Positions 1-8,993 of a stretch of 33,631 nt of DNA are shown in pieces. A program made the position numbers and the translations under genes. The DNA lies in NCBI GenBank assembly GCA_017508305.1, contig JAFVZF010000059.1:1-33631 (forward strand), in the 5' to 3' direction. Below the pieces are notes generated by a model, which made no database searches, was not told where the DNA came from, and saw only the letters and a list, made by a program, of their open reading frames with translations. The DNA is from Paludibacteraceae bacterium (GTDB lineage Bacteria > Bacteroidota > Bacteroidia > Bacteroidales > Paludibacteraceae). Each line of letters starts with the position of its first letter. The stretch's first letter is position 1.

Positions 1-35
1 TACAAGAGGTAATCGAAGAAGATGACATTTTATAG
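1..35 (+). CDS. C-terminal tail of an upstream gene (possible YtxH-like protein)
   Basis: The third reading frame is open from the window edge and ends QEVIEEDDIL then TAG at 33-35, overlapping the next gene's ATG at 22 by 14 bases. An acidic tail before a holin-like gene fits the small YtxH-domain protein that often precedes such genes in Bacteroidota. Only ten residues are visible, and a second frame also ends nearby (TGA at 23-25), so the identity is inference from context. Confidence 0.3.
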   Translation, partial: QEVIEEDDIL

Positions 36-405
36 CAATCAAATGAACGAATCTTATCAAAAGCTATGGGATGAAACAAAAAAATACCTGCAACTCAGGT
101 ACGATTTGTTACGTGTAGAACTACTTGAAAAAAGTTCGCAAATCATCTCCATTATGCTCATGGTAATCATTGCTATACTATTGGGCATCATCATCTTTAC
201 CTATTTGTCCGTTTTACTATTAGTATGGCTTGAAACATTGTTTGGAAGTTTTATACCCGGATTGTGCATTGTACTGGGTATTCATGTATTACTATTGATT
301 CTTGTCGTGGCATTTAGAAAGCAATGGTTCTTACATCCGCTTATCAAAAGCTTTAGCAAGATACTTTACAGCAACGAGTCTGATTGTAAAAAAGAGGAGG
401 TTTGA
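22..405 (+). CDS. Phage-holin-like (holin superfamily) inner membrane protein
   Basis: A 127-residue protein. The charged N-terminal helix (about residues 1-42, with several Lys/Glu pairs) is followed by two hydrophobic segments at about 43-70 and 78-104, and then a basic tail. This matches the holin-superfamily 'phage holin family protein' of Bacteroidota, a chromosomal envelope protein of unknown role that usually sits between a YtxH-like gene and a small basic gene, as here. No phage genes surround it, so a lytic function is unlikely. It starts at the ATG at 22, overlapping the upstream gene, and its TGA at 403-405 lies 2 bases before the next ATG, so the three genes look translationally coupled. 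Confidence 0.7.
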   Translation: MTFYSNQMNESYQKLWDETKKYLQLRYDLLRVELLEKSSQIISIMLMVIIAILLGIIIFTYLSVLLLVWLETLFGSFIPGLCIVLGIHVLLLILVVAFRKQWFLHPLIKSFSKILYSNESDCKKEEV

Positions 406-407
406 TT

Positions 408-680
408 ATGGAGCAAAGCACACCTATTAGCAACATGGCAACGCTACTTGCCGAAAAACAGCGCTTGCAAACCGCCATCTACCATCAAGAACAGGTTATA
501 CAAAAACAGTTTGCCAAAAGCAAGGCTGATACCGTGCAGCAATTAGCTCCTACTAACTTGCTAAAAAATGGTATTTCGCATATCTTTTCGATAGCCACCT
601 TGCGAAATAATCCTATTTCGTATTTTCAAATTGGGTATAAAATTATCGCCTATATGATACGAAAAAGACGAAAAAGATAA
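408..680 (+). CDS. Small basic hypothetical protein, holin-operon partner
   Basis: A 90-residue protein. The start is placed at the ATG at 408 because a full AGGAGG at 395-400 stands at the right distance. A TTG at 402 in the same frame would overlap the upstream stop and is less likely. The N-terminal half (to about residue 50) is polar and Gln/Lys-rich with helical character. The C-terminal part has a moderately hydrophobic stretch around ISYFQIGYKIIAYMI and ends in a run of Arg/Lys. It may be a membrane-associated partner of the holin-like protein. I do not recognise a named family, and no catalytic motif is visible. Confidence 0.7.
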   Translation: MEQSTPISNMATLLAEKQRLQTAIYHQEQVIQKQFAKSKADTVQQLAPTNLLKNGISHIFSIATLRNNPISYFQIGYKIIAYMIRKRRKR

Positions 681-742
681 TTCCTTTTCGCCTTTCGCAA
701 ACGTTTTTTATACTAAAAATGCTATTTTTTACCTATTTTTAT

Positions 743-750
743 TATCTTTG
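743..750 (+). promoter_or_regulatory. Bacteroidota -7 promoter box for the adhesin cluster
   Basis: TATCTTTG matches the TAnnTTTG -7 consensus 62 bases before the adhesin ATG at 812. The T-rich sequence about 20 bases upstream could supply a weak -33 element. The last base of the box is also the first base of the hairpin at 750-775. Confidence 0.6.
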
Positions 751-779
751 TGCGAAACGTTATAGCGTTTCGCACTTTT
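750..779 (+). terminator. Perfect 10-bp hairpin followed by T4: terminator or 5'-leader stem-loop
   Basis: GTGCGAAACG (750-759), a six-base loop, and CGTTTCGCAC (766-775) form a perfect 10-bp stem followed by TTTT. It could end transcription of the 22-680 operon. It also lies directly after the -7 box, so transcripts of the adhesin operon would begin inside or just before the stem. Confidence 0.6.
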
Positions 780-811
780 CTATTTAACCTTTGCGATTAC
801 TATCAAAAAAA

Positions 812-3424
812 ATGAGACTAAAAATCACACTCTCCCTTCTCTTCACATTGAGTACCTCGTTACTATGGGCTCTCCAAATTAACGACATTACCACCACCGA
901 AGATTTTTGTAAAAATGGAACCATTACCGTTGATGCACAAGGAGGCGCACAACCATACGAATACTCGTTGGATGGTTTCTCTACTGTACAAACCTCGCCT
1001 ATTTTTACCAACCTATCTTATGGCGTATACACGGTTTATGTACGCGATGCGGAGGGCAATACCGCCCAATCTACCGCCAATAGCGTAGTAGTAAAAAACG
1101 AGGTATTAGCGTTGCTTCAAGACCCTATTGCCACACCCGCCACTTGCGCTGCAAATAACGATGGCAGTGCTTACATGGAAATTACCGGAGGCATTCCTTT
1201 TAGCGGCGATATACGTTACAAAGTAATGCTTACATGTGATAATCAAGTATTTGTAACCGACAGCATTGAGTATATAGACAATGGTAACTCCACCACTATT
1301 GTGCTGCACAAGTTACCCAAAGGTACATATGTAGGTTCGATACAAGACAAAGGAGGCTGTAGTGTTGGATGCAGTTTCAACATCCAAGCTCCCGAAGCAC
1401 TAAGAGCAAACATTATCGAAACCACCCACGTAAAATGCAAAGGAGACAGCACTGCTTCGATCAAATTTGCGCTATCAGGCGGCACCATTCCTTATCAAGT
1501 TGCGGCATACACCGAATTAAACAATCCCGACTCCATCAAAGCCAGCACCACCTCTATCAGCGGAACAGAAATCGCTCTAATCGGATTGTGCGCGGCCAAA
1601 TATTACATCCAAATAACAGACAAAAATGGTTGCTACGAATGGTTGGAACAAACCATCAGCGAACCCGTAGATACATTGAGCTACACTCCCTATGCGAACA
1701 GTATTAGTTGCAATGGCGAAACCAACGGCAAAATTTTTGGCAGTGCAACGGGTGGCACTGCTCCCTACACCTACAAGATAGTGGGCATGGACACCCCCTA
1801 CAACGACAGCAACGAAACAGGTCTATTCGAAGGACTTCCGAAAGGCATCTACAGTGCCATTGTAACCGATGCCAACGGATGTATATTCAGTCCCGCAGAG
1901 CTACTAACCGTTACAGAAGCCGAAGCGTTGAGCATCGACCCGCTTACCAAAATACCGGCAGCTACCGTCACTTGCAAGGACGACAAAACGGCATCGGTCA
2001 CTTTTACCATCGCAGGACGTGAACAAGTAGTGGCTCCTTCGGACACAGCAAGGTATTACAGCATCCGACTATTTGACATAACCCGTCAACAAGAAATTAT
2101 TACACCTAACTTAAAATACACCAATAAATTTCACCCCGTTTTGACAAAAAACAGGGTAGAAGAAGTACCGGGCGTCGACAAAAATGGAGCACCCATTATC
2201 AATAAAATAACGCACAAAGACACCCTATGGACAGAAGGTTGCCACGAAATAACCAAAGAACTGGAATTAACCGACTATACCGTCGACAAGCGTGGTTTTG
2301 ACTGCGATGACAAAATCACCATATCAGGATTAGGCGCCGGAGCATACCGCGTAAGCTTTTACCAAGGAGCTTGCCAATTTGGCGAGTCTGTTACCTTTAC
2401 CGTAGAAGTAACCGGAAGTTTACCTTTGGTACAAATTAACGATGTCGCTAACTTCTGCGACGAAAGCGAATATACCATATCCCCTACCATTACCGCCACC
2501 CCTGCTATTTCCAACTATTCATGGACTTTAGGAGGAGTAGAAATTGGCACTGAAAAAGATCTAACATACACTTTTATTGCTGCCGATAATGGTCGATTGT
2601 TACAGCTAACAACCACCAACCGTTGCGGCACATCGCAATCGAACGAAGTAAAAATAACCGTACGCAATCGCCCCACAGCCGAGTTGGAAACAGACAAAGA
2701 TTATTTGTGCCAAAATCAATCTGCAAACCTCAACATTACCTTTAAAGGCACAGCTCCATTTACCTACCAACTACCTGACGATAGCGAATATAGCACTACC
2801 AACACCACCATTTGGCAACAAGTAACTCCGCTTAAAGATACAATATACACACTACCAGCCCTAAAAGACGCCTATTGTGTTGCCAACATAGAGAAAGACA
2901 TCCAATCGACAGCCATTGTGGTTTATCCCGAGCCTGACTACGGAATGGACATTGACATCCCAGACCCTATGGTTAGTGGCAAGTACGTAACCATTACCGG
3001 CTACGAAGGATTTGTGGCATACTCCCTACAAGTAAATGGCGAAGCAATTGCCGCCCACCAACAAGCCAATACCTTTAAAACCAAAAAATTTGCTCACGGC
3101 ACATCCAACAACGAATTTGTCATGAATTTTACAGACAAGAATGGTTGCCAATGGACCAGTAGCGAAGTAAGAGCTATTACCTCCGAACTATTTCCCAATA
3201 TATTTACGCCCAATGGAGATGGTGTAAACGATATTTTGTTGGCAGATTATTCCATTAGTATTTTTGACCGCAATGGCAATCTACTATACAAGGGCAGCGA
3301 AGGATGGGACGGCACCGTAAACGGCAAGCCAGCCAACCAAGGCGTCTACCTATACGTTATTGAATTAACCGACGAGGCAGGCGAAACCTTCCAACATAAA
3401 CAAACCGTAACCTTACAGCGATAA
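812..3424 (+). CDS. Secreted SprB-repeat adhesin-like protein with T9SS type B sorting domain
   Basis: An 870-residue cell-surface protein exported by Sec and then T9SS. The start is the ATG at 812, giving the signal peptide MRLKITLSLLFTLSTSLLWA; a TTG 21 bases upstream is in frame but adds only charged residues. About five SprB-like repeats fill residues 30-400, each with a CxxxxxG start, a GGxxPY core and a closing V/I-T-D-x-N/G-G-C. An Ig-like segment follows (about 545-640). The C-terminal domain (about 794-870), beginning FPNIFTPNGDGVNDILLADY, is the gliding-motility-associated CHU_C/type B signal. It is much shorter than Flavobacterium SprB, closer to accessory Spr-type proteins. It heads an operon with the OmpA-type and PorP/SprF genes 19 bases downstream and beyond. 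Ligand and function are unknown. Confidence 0.85.
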   Translation: MRLKITLSLLFTLSTSLLWALQINDITTTEDFCKNGTITVDAQGGAQPYEYSLDGFSTVQTSPIFTNLSYGVYTVYVRDAEGNTAQSTANSVVVKNEVLALLQDPIATPATCAANNDGSAYMEITGGIPFSGDIRYKVMLTCDNQVFVTDSIEYIDNGNSTTIVLHKLPKGTYVGSIQDKGGCSVGCSFNIQAPEALRANIIETTHVKCKGDSTASIKFALSGGTIPYQVAAYTELNNPDSIKASTTSISGTEIALIGLCAAKYYIQITDKNGCYEWLEQTISEPVDTLSYTPYANSISCNGETNGKIFGSATGGTAPYTYKIVGMDTPYNDSNETGLFEGLPKGIYSAIVTDANGCIFSPAELLTVTEAEALSIDPLTKIPAATVTCKDDKTASVTFTIAGREQVVAPSDTARYYSIRLFDITRQQEIITPNLKYTNKFHPVLTKNRVEEVPGVDKNGAPIINKITHKDTLWTEGCHEITKELELTDYTVDKRGFDCDDKITISGLGAGAYRVSFYQGACQFGESVTFTVEVTGSLPLVQINDVANFCDESEYTISPTITATPAISNYSWTLGGVEIGTEKDLTYTFIAADNGRLLQLTTTNRCGTSQSNEVKITVRNRPTAELETDKDYLCQNQSANLNITFKGTAPFTYQLPDDSEYSTTNTTIWQQVTPLKDTIYTLPALKDAYCVANIEKDIQSTAIVVYPEPDYGMDIDIPDPMVSGKYVTITGYEGFVAYSLQVNGEAIAAHQQANTFKTKKFAHGTSNNEFVMNFTDKNGCQWTSSEVRAITSELFPNIFTPNGDGVNDILLADYSISIFDRNGNLLYKGSEGWDGTVNGKPANQGVYLYVIELTDEAGETFQHKQTVTLQR

Positions 3425-3443
3425 CCCTATAAAAGCAAACACA

Positions 3444-5606
3444 ATGAAGAAACAAACCTCCTTTTTGATCATAACTTGCATAGGGCTATGCTTTGCCCTC
3501 CATGTATGGGCAGGAAACACTGCCGGGGACACACGCTTTATGCAACATAATTACAGCAGTGCTATCGAGGCCTATAAAAAATCCATTAGCGAAAAGGACA
3601 GCGCCCAGAATTGCAGTAAAAAGGCGGCATACGCTAAATTTAAAATAGGCGAATGCTACTCATACCTCAACCAACCCGAAGAAGCTGTTCAATACATCAA
3701 CGATGCCATTATCAGTGGTTATCAAGAAGCCGAGGCCTACTTGGTTTACGGAAAAAATCTACAAAAATTAAGCAAATATAAATTAGCGAAAGCTGCATTC
3801 GAAGAATACGAACGCCTGCAACCTACAGATGTTCGTACCAAGAACTTAAAGCTTTCGTGCGATTTTGCCATGGTATACCAATCGCAAAATCCCATCTCGC
3901 CCGAACAACGATTAGAAGGCATCAACACCTCCAATATGGAATACGGCATTGGCTACTACAAGAATGGCATCATCTATGCCTCTACGTATAGCGACAAAAG
4001 CGGAATTAAATCGACCATGTACTACAGCGATGCCAACGACAACTATCAAACAGCCAGAACCATTGACAACATGGTAAAAATGCGCAAACCCAATATGGGA
4101 ACGTTTGCCATCGATACAGTGAATAACATCATGTATTACTCGCGTTGCATCAATAACGAAAACAACGATTGCTACATTTACCACTCTAAATACCGCCAAA
4201 ACAAATGGAAAAAATGCGGATTGCTTAATATTGGTGACAGACATACAGACGCAGCCCATCCCGCCCTATCGTCCGATGGCAAACGGCTTTACTTTACCTC
4301 TAACAGAGAAGGCGGCATGGGTGGAAGCGACATTTGGTACATCCAAAAGAAAGCCAATGGCAAATGGGATCCTACGCCCATCAATGCCGGAGCAGTAGTT
4401 AATACCGCCGGCAACGAAGCATTCCCCTACGTCGTAGAAAATACGCTTGTATTTGCATCGGACGGACACGTTGGATTTGGGGGGTACGATCTATACAGTG
4501 CACAAATTAACGGAGCATCTATTTCGGATGTGCGCAACCTGTATCGCCCCATCAACTCCTCGTACGATGACATCAATTTAATTGTTTCAAAAGAAAAAGA
4601 CGAGGCCTTTTTGGTGAGTAGCCGACAAGTTGCTACCAACGATGATATCTACAAGTTCAAAGGTATCTTTAGTAGCATGATGGTTTCGGGGCATGTGTAC
4701 GACAAAAAAACAGAAGAACCTTTGTCGGAAGCACAAATCATCATCAACGGAATGGGACATTCACAAACCGTACAAACAGATGAAAATGGCTACTATTACG
4801 CATTTGTTGAAGCAGGCGATTTTTATAAATTATTGGTAAGTTCAAAAGGGTACCTTTCTGACATTGCCATGATAAAAACCGAAAAAACCATCATTGGCAG
4901 TTTTCCTGTAGAGCAAGATTTTTACCTGTCACAAACAGCCATGTCTATTAGTGGTCGTGTTTACGACATGGAAACCAACGAACCTTTTATCAATGAGGAT
5001 GTGATGCTTATATCGGACGAACAAGTAATTCAACAAACGAAAACTGATATTACCGGACGATATACCTTTACCGATTTGGAAAATGGCAAAGAATACCAAG
5101 TAAAGGTAAATAAACCCAACTTCTTATCCATCAGTAGCAAGCCATTTGTGTATAACGAGCAAAGTGGCAACAACACCCAATTTGACTTGGCTTCGATTTC
5201 TAACGATACCGGCAGTGCCAAAGGCAACTACTCGGGCAATCAACCATCGGGCCAACCCAAACGTGAAATTCAGCTACACGACATCTACTACAACTTTGAC
5301 AGTGCAAAACTATCGCCCGATTCTAAGGCATCATTGGATCGCATCGTTATGTTAATGGAATCCAATCCTACACTGAAATTAGAATTTGGCTCACACACCG
5401 ACGCACGTGGCACTGTCGAATACAACGACGAACTATCTTGGCAACGTGCCAAATCGGTAGTCGATTATTTGGTAGAAGCAGGCATAGCCAAAGATCGCCT
5501 AACCTGGAAAGGTTATGGAAAACGATACCCTATTATCAAAAATGCTGTAACAGAAGGAGAACACCGTCTAAACAGACGCACCACCTTTATTATTACAGAC
5601 AAATAA
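3444..5606 (+). CDS. PorE/SprD-like OmpA-family protein (TPR, PD40 propeller, carboxypeptidase-regulatory, OmpA)
   Basis: A 720-residue periplasmic protein expected to link the surface-export machinery to peptidoglycan. After a signal peptide (cleavage near VWA-GN) come TPR-like helices (about 25-140), a PD40/WD40-like beta-propeller (about 155-405, with blades such as LSSDGKRLYFTSNREGGMGG), and two carboxypeptidase-regulatory-like folds (about 411-495 and 498-580, each opening with SGHVYD/SGRVYD). The OmpA C-terminal domain (about 610-720) keeps the peptidoglycan-binding Asp and Arg in SHTDARG and LSWQRAKSV. This is the PorE architecture, also seen next to SprF genes. No lipobox is evident, unlike lipoprotein PorE of Porphyromonas. 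Spacing to both neighbours is under 20 bases, so the three genes are probably co-transcribed. Confidence 0.85.
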   Translation: MKKQTSFLIITCIGLCFALHVWAGNTAGDTRFMQHNYSSAIEAYKKSISEKDSAQNCSKKAAYAKFKIGECYSYLNQPEEAVQYINDAIISGYQEAEAYLVYGKNLQKLSKYKLAKAAFEEYERLQPTDVRTKNLKLSCDFAMVYQSQNPISPEQRLEGINTSNMEYGIGYYKNGIIYASTYSDKSGIKSTMYYSDANDNYQTARTIDNMVKMRKPNMGTFAIDTVNNIMYYSRCINNENNDCYIYHSKYRQNKWKKCGLLNIGDRHTDAAHPALSSDGKRLYFTSNREGGMGGSDIWYIQKKANGKWDPTPINAGAVVNTAGNEAFPYVVENTLVFASDGHVGFGGYDLYSAQINGASISDVRNLYRPINSSYDDINLIVSKEKDEAFLVSSRQVATNDDIYKFKGIFSSMMVSGHVYDKKTEEPLSEAQIIINGMGHSQTVQTDENGYYYAFVEAGDFYKLLVSSKGYLSDIAMIKTEKTIIGSFPVEQDFYLSQTAMSISGRVYDMETNEPFINEDVMLISDEQVIQQTKTDITGRYTFTDLENGKEYQVKVNKPNFLSISSKPFVYNEQSGNNTQFDLASISNDTGSAKGNYSGNQPSGQPKREIQLHDIYYNFDSAKLSPDSKASLDRIVMLMESNPTLKLEFGSHTDARGTVEYNDELSWQRAKSVVDYLVEAGIAKDRLTWKGYGKRYPIIKNAVTEGEHRLNRRTTFIITDK

Positions 5607-5624
5607 CCTTCAAAACAAACGACT

Positions 5625-6548
5625 ATGAACATACTCAAAAAAATAGGTTTACTTTTAGCATTGGTGCCTGCTTTATCGTATGCACAAACCGATGGGCAAA
5701 TCAGCCAACATCTGCTTACACAAACGCACTACAATCCCGCCACTACGGGTTCGACATGGATGGGAAATATCACCCTATTGGGACGTCATCAATTTATGGG
5801 ATTTGAAGGTGCACCCACTATCGGTTTACTCAATTTTGATGTTTTAGCCCCCTCTATTAACTCAGGCTTTGGTTTATCGGTCGTGTACGACAAATATGGT
5901 CCGATAAGTGCGTACAATGCCATGATTAACTACGCCTACCACATTGGCATAGGCAAACACCAAACCCTATCATTTGGGTTGGGCGCCGGTGTACAAATGC
6001 GTCAATATGATGCTTCGGGCAATATTTACGAAAACGAAGACGATCCTATCAGCAATTACGAAAAAGACACCCAAATTGCCCCTGACGTTAATTTTGGCAT
6101 ACAATACACACTCAAAAACTGGGTCATCGGAGCATCGATTACGCATCTGCAACGTTATTTTATGCCAGAAGATGTACGTTTTCAATCTGTCAACTACTAT
6201 GCCTACACCCGATACCGCTTTGAATTGGGACGTTACTGGAACATTATTCCCAGTATAGCTGTACATTACGACAATGTCATTGTAAACGAAGAAATCAACC
6301 TGCTGGTAGAATACACCAAGTTTATTTGGTTTGGGGCTTCTTATCGCATGAGAGATGCTTTACAACCTCAGTCGGTGGTACCCATGATTGGATTTAATAT
6401 CTCCGATTATGTACGATTGGGCTATGCTTACCAATACAATCTAACCGAACTTAATCAATACAATAGTGGTACGCACGAACTAATGCTTACCTTTAGGTTC
6501 AAAACAAGAAGCAAAACCTACAAAACACCTCGTTTTGCAGAATGGTAA
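5625..6548 (+). CDS. PorP/SprF-family T9SS outer membrane protein
   Basis: A 307-residue beta-barrel protein. The signal peptide ends SYA-QT and is followed by the family hallmark ISQHLLTQTHYNPATTGS, then alternating aromatic/Gly strands up to a C-terminal charged tail. PorP/SprF proteins accept type B CTD cargo, and individual SprF paralogues are paired with particular adhesins. Its position immediately after the adhesin and OmpA-type genes makes it the likely dedicated partner of the type B protein at 812-3424. It is the last gene of the cluster; the next gene is 243 bases away. Confidence 0.85.
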   Translation: MNILKKIGLLLALVPALSYAQTDGQISQHLLTQTHYNPATTGSTWMGNITLLGRHQFMGFEGAPTIGLLNFDVLAPSINSGFGLSVVYDKYGPISAYNAMINYAYHIGIGKHQTLSFGLGAGVQMRQYDASGNIYENEDDPISNYEKDTQIAPDVNFGIQYTLKNWVIGASITHLQRYFMPEDVRFQSVNYYAYTRYRFELGRYWNIIPSIAVHYDNVIVNEEINLLVEYTKFIWFGASYRMRDALQPQSVVPMIGFNISDYVRLGYAYQYNLTELNQYNSGTHELMLTFRFKTRSKTYKTPRFAEW

Positions 6549-6554
6549 GCATTC

Positions 6555-6711
6555 GCGTTTGTGTTTTTCTACCACGTTACGCACAGGGATTTTTTCACTT
6601 AAAAGCTACAAAAGCTGAACTCGCCATCCGGCTCAAACAACACCTTTTGCTAACGCTTTTAAATAAAAAAATCTACTTCCTGCACTCCACTATGTAGAAA
6701 AACACAAACGC
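6555..6711. repeat. Foldable element bounded by an 18-bp perfect inverted repeat
   Basis: GCGTTTGTGTTTTTCTAC at 6555-6572 is the exact reverse complement of 6694-6711. Inside, AAAAGC (6601-6606) can pair with GCTTTT (6655-6660), CAAAAG (6609-6614) with CTTTTG (6644-6649), and GCC (6623-6625) with GGC (6630-6632), so the whole 157 bases can fold into one extended stem. It starts seven bases after the PorP/SprF stop. Possible readings are a MITE-like remnant, a structured RNA, or an operon 3'-end element. No second copy and no flanking target-site duplication were seen. Confidence 0.6.
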
Positions 6712-6728
6712 TCATTAAACTAGAAAAA

Positions 6729-6769
6729 AAGGAAGGAGGTAATTCATTAAAATTTCTCCTTTCTCCTTT
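6729..6769 (+). terminator. Weak imperfect hairpin before relA/spoT
   Basis: AAGGAAGGAG (6729-6738) can pair with CTCCTT and CCTT (6756-6761 and 6765-6768) with a three-base bulge. The following sequence is only moderately T-rich. It may end the adhesin operon or be a leader structure of relA/spoT. No clear TAnnTTTG box was found in 6549-6791. Confidence 0.3.
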
Positions 6770-6791
6770 ATCAACTATCATTTTTTACGAC

Positions 6792-8993
6792 ATGTCTAAA
6801 GAGCAAGTATTACGGAAAGAAAAAGAGATGATAGACCAGACCTTTGAGCGCATGCTTAAAGATTACATGGCATCTCAACATGGAAAGAAAGAAGACATCA
6901 TACGCAAAGCTTATCAGTTTGCCTATCAGGCACATTACGGCATTCGAAGAAAATCGGGCGAACCTTACATTTTACACCCAATAGCAGTAGCACACATTGT
7001 CTGTAAAGACATTGGATTGGGTTCTACATCCATCTGCGCTGCCCTGCTGCACGATGTAGTAGAGGATACCGAATACACAGTCGAAGACATTAGTAACCTT
7101 TTTGGCGAAAAGGTGGCACAAATCGTAAGTGGCTTAACCAAACTATCCGGAGGTGTATTTGGCGAGCAAGCATCTGCCCAAGCCGAAAACTTTCGCCGCT
7201 TAATCATTACCATGTCGCAAGATATCCGAGTGGTACTCATCAAGATTGCCGACCGCTTGCACAACATGCGTACCCTCGATTCGCAACCTGTAAATAAGCA
7301 GTACAAGATTGCCGGCGAAACAGAATACATTTACGCTCCACTGGCACACCGATTGGGACTTTTCTCCATCAAAACAGAATTAGAAGATTTAAGTTTCAAG
7401 TACAATTACCCCGAAAAGTACGAATACATAGCCAATCGATTGGCATCCGAACGCGAACAACGCATGGAGCAATACGATCGTTTTTCGCTACCCATTATGA
7501 ACCGACTTTTGTCCATGGGATTTGAGTTTGTCATGAAAGAACGCATCAAATCTGCCTACTCTATTTGGAACAAGATGCAAGCCAAGCATATCCCATTTGA
7601 AGAAGTGTATGACATATTAGGAGCAAGAATTGTATTTGAGCCCCACCCCGGAGCGGACGAACGACAAGAGTGCTGGCGCATCTACAACCTAATCACCCAG
7701 ATTTATACCCCCCACCCTTCGCGCACCCGAGATTGGGTAACAACCCCTAAATCCAACGGATACGAGGCATTACACGTTACTGTAATGGGACCTGACGGGC
7801 TATGGATTGAGGTACAAATACGCAGTCGCCGCATGGACGATATTGCAGAAAAAGGGTTGGCTGCCCACTGGAATTACAAAAAAGATTATTCATCGAGCGA
7901 ATCAAAGATTGAGGAATGGTTGGGAACCATCAACGACTTGCTAAAACATCCCAATTCGGATGCCATGCAGTTTTTGGATACCTTTAAGCTCACCTTGTAC
8001 GATGCTGAAATTTTTGTGTTTACCCCCAAAGGCGAAATGAAAACCATGCCTACCGGTGCTACAGCATTGGATTTTGCCTTTGAGATTCATACCGACATAG
8101 GACGTCATTGTATTGGAGCCAAAGTAAACAACAAGTTGGTGCCACTCAACTACGAATTGCAAAGCGGTGACCAAGTGGAAATTTTAACCGCGAAACAGCA
8201 ACAACCTCAACCGGAATGGATTAACTATGTAACTACCATTCGTGCCAAACGCGAATTAGCATCACTATCCAAACAAGCCAATAAAGTTTACAGAGAAAAA
8301 GGCGAGTTACTGCTCAACGACACCTTCAAAGCATTGGGGATGCGACAATCTGTAGACAATAATTTATCCAACACTGTTTTACAAACCATTTTGCTACATT
8401 TCTCCTACAAAACTTTGGACGAGTTGCTTATTGGTTTGGGAAAAAACGAAATCACCATCAACCAACTCTTTTCGTTGGCTTTAAAAAATGGCAGAAAGAT
8501 AACCGACAAAGAAATTTATACCCAACTTACCTCGTTAGAGACAACAGACGACGCTGCCAATATACTATCAGTCGGGTCGCAACACACCTGTCCCTGTTGC
8601 AACGCCATCCCCGGCGACGAAGTCATTGGGTTTAAAAACGCAGATGGAACAGTCTCTATCCACCTTCGCAATTGCGAGGAAGCCATGCGCCTAAAAAGCC
8701 AACAAGGCCCAAAGATTGTTTCGGTACAATGGGACGCGGTTCCAACTACCGACTTCTTTGCCCTTATTGAAATAAAAGGTTTAGACCGTAAGCGCATGTT
8801 ATTGGACATTGTCGAAGTGATTTCCAACGAATTTGACAACAACATTAACCAGCTAAAGGTATCAACCATTGGCGGTATATTTAGGGCTGTTATCAACATT
8901 GCTATCCATCATGCCACCGAAATTCAGTCCATTTGTGATAAACTACAAACCATCGATGGTATTGAACACGTAAGCCGCATTAACAAAGAATGA
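6792..8993 (+). CDS. Bifunctional (p)ppGpp synthetase/hydrolase, RelA/SpoT (Rel) family
   Basis: A 733-residue cytosolic enzyme that makes and degrades the alarmone (p)ppGpp in the stringent response. The N-terminal HD hydrolase domain appears intact: H62, HDVVEDT at 87-93 and D154 in KIADRLHNM. The synthetase domain shows KSAYSIWNKM (253-262), YDILGARIVF (273-282), and EVQIRS (340-345). A TGS domain lies at about 407-468, a Cys-containing zinc-finger-like segment follows (CPCC near 597), and an ACT domain closes the protein (about 655-730). Both activities are therefore predicted. The TGA overlaps the ATG of the M3 peptidase gene (ATGA), so the two are translationally coupled. In many Bacteroidota a rel gene lies beside parA-parB-DUF5683-transglycosylase; here those genes are about 11 kb away. 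Confidence 0.93.
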   Translation: MSKEQVLRKEKEMIDQTFERMLKDYMASQHGKKEDIIRKAYQFAYQAHYGIRRKSGEPYILHPIAVAHIVCKDIGLGSTSICAALLHDVVEDTEYTVEDISNLFGEKVAQIVSGLTKLSGGVFGEQASAQAENFRRLIITMSQDIRVVLIKIADRLHNMRTLDSQPVNKQYKIAGETEYIYAPLAHRLGLFSIKTELEDLSFKYNYPEKYEYIANRLASEREQRMEQYDRFSLPIMNRLLSMGFEFVMKERIKSAYSIWNKMQAKHIPFEEVYDILGARIVFEPHPGADERQECWRIYNLITQIYTPHPSRTRDWVTTPKSNGYEALHVTVMGPDGLWIEVQIRSRRMDDIAEKGLAAHWNYKKDYSSSESKIEEWLGTINDLLKHPNSDAMQFLDTFKLTLYDAEIFVFTPKGEMKTMPTGATALDFAFEIHTDIGRHCIGAKVNNKLVPLNYELQSGDQVEILTAKQQQPQPEWINYVTTIRAKRELASLSKQANKVYREKGELLLNDTFKALGMRQSVDNNLSNTVLQTILLHFSYKTLDELLIGLGKNEITINQLFSLALKNGRKITDKEIYTQLTSLETTDDAANILSVGSQHTCPCCNAIPGDEVIGFKNADGTVSIHLRNCEEAMRLKSQQGPKIVSVQWDAVPTTDFFALIEIKGLDRKRMLLDIVEVISNEFDNNINQLKVSTIGGIFRAVINIAIHHATEIQSICDKLQTIDGIEHVSRINKE

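Noticed and set aside
22..680. Prophage lysis cassette because of the holin-like protein
   Set aside because: No endolysin or other phage genes are adjacent. This holin-superfamily protein is a common chromosomal envelope gene in Bacteroidota.
1369..2022. Plus-strand open frames within the adhesin gene
   Set aside because: They are frame-shifted shadows rich in His, Arg and Gln with no start context. The adhesin frame is continuous.
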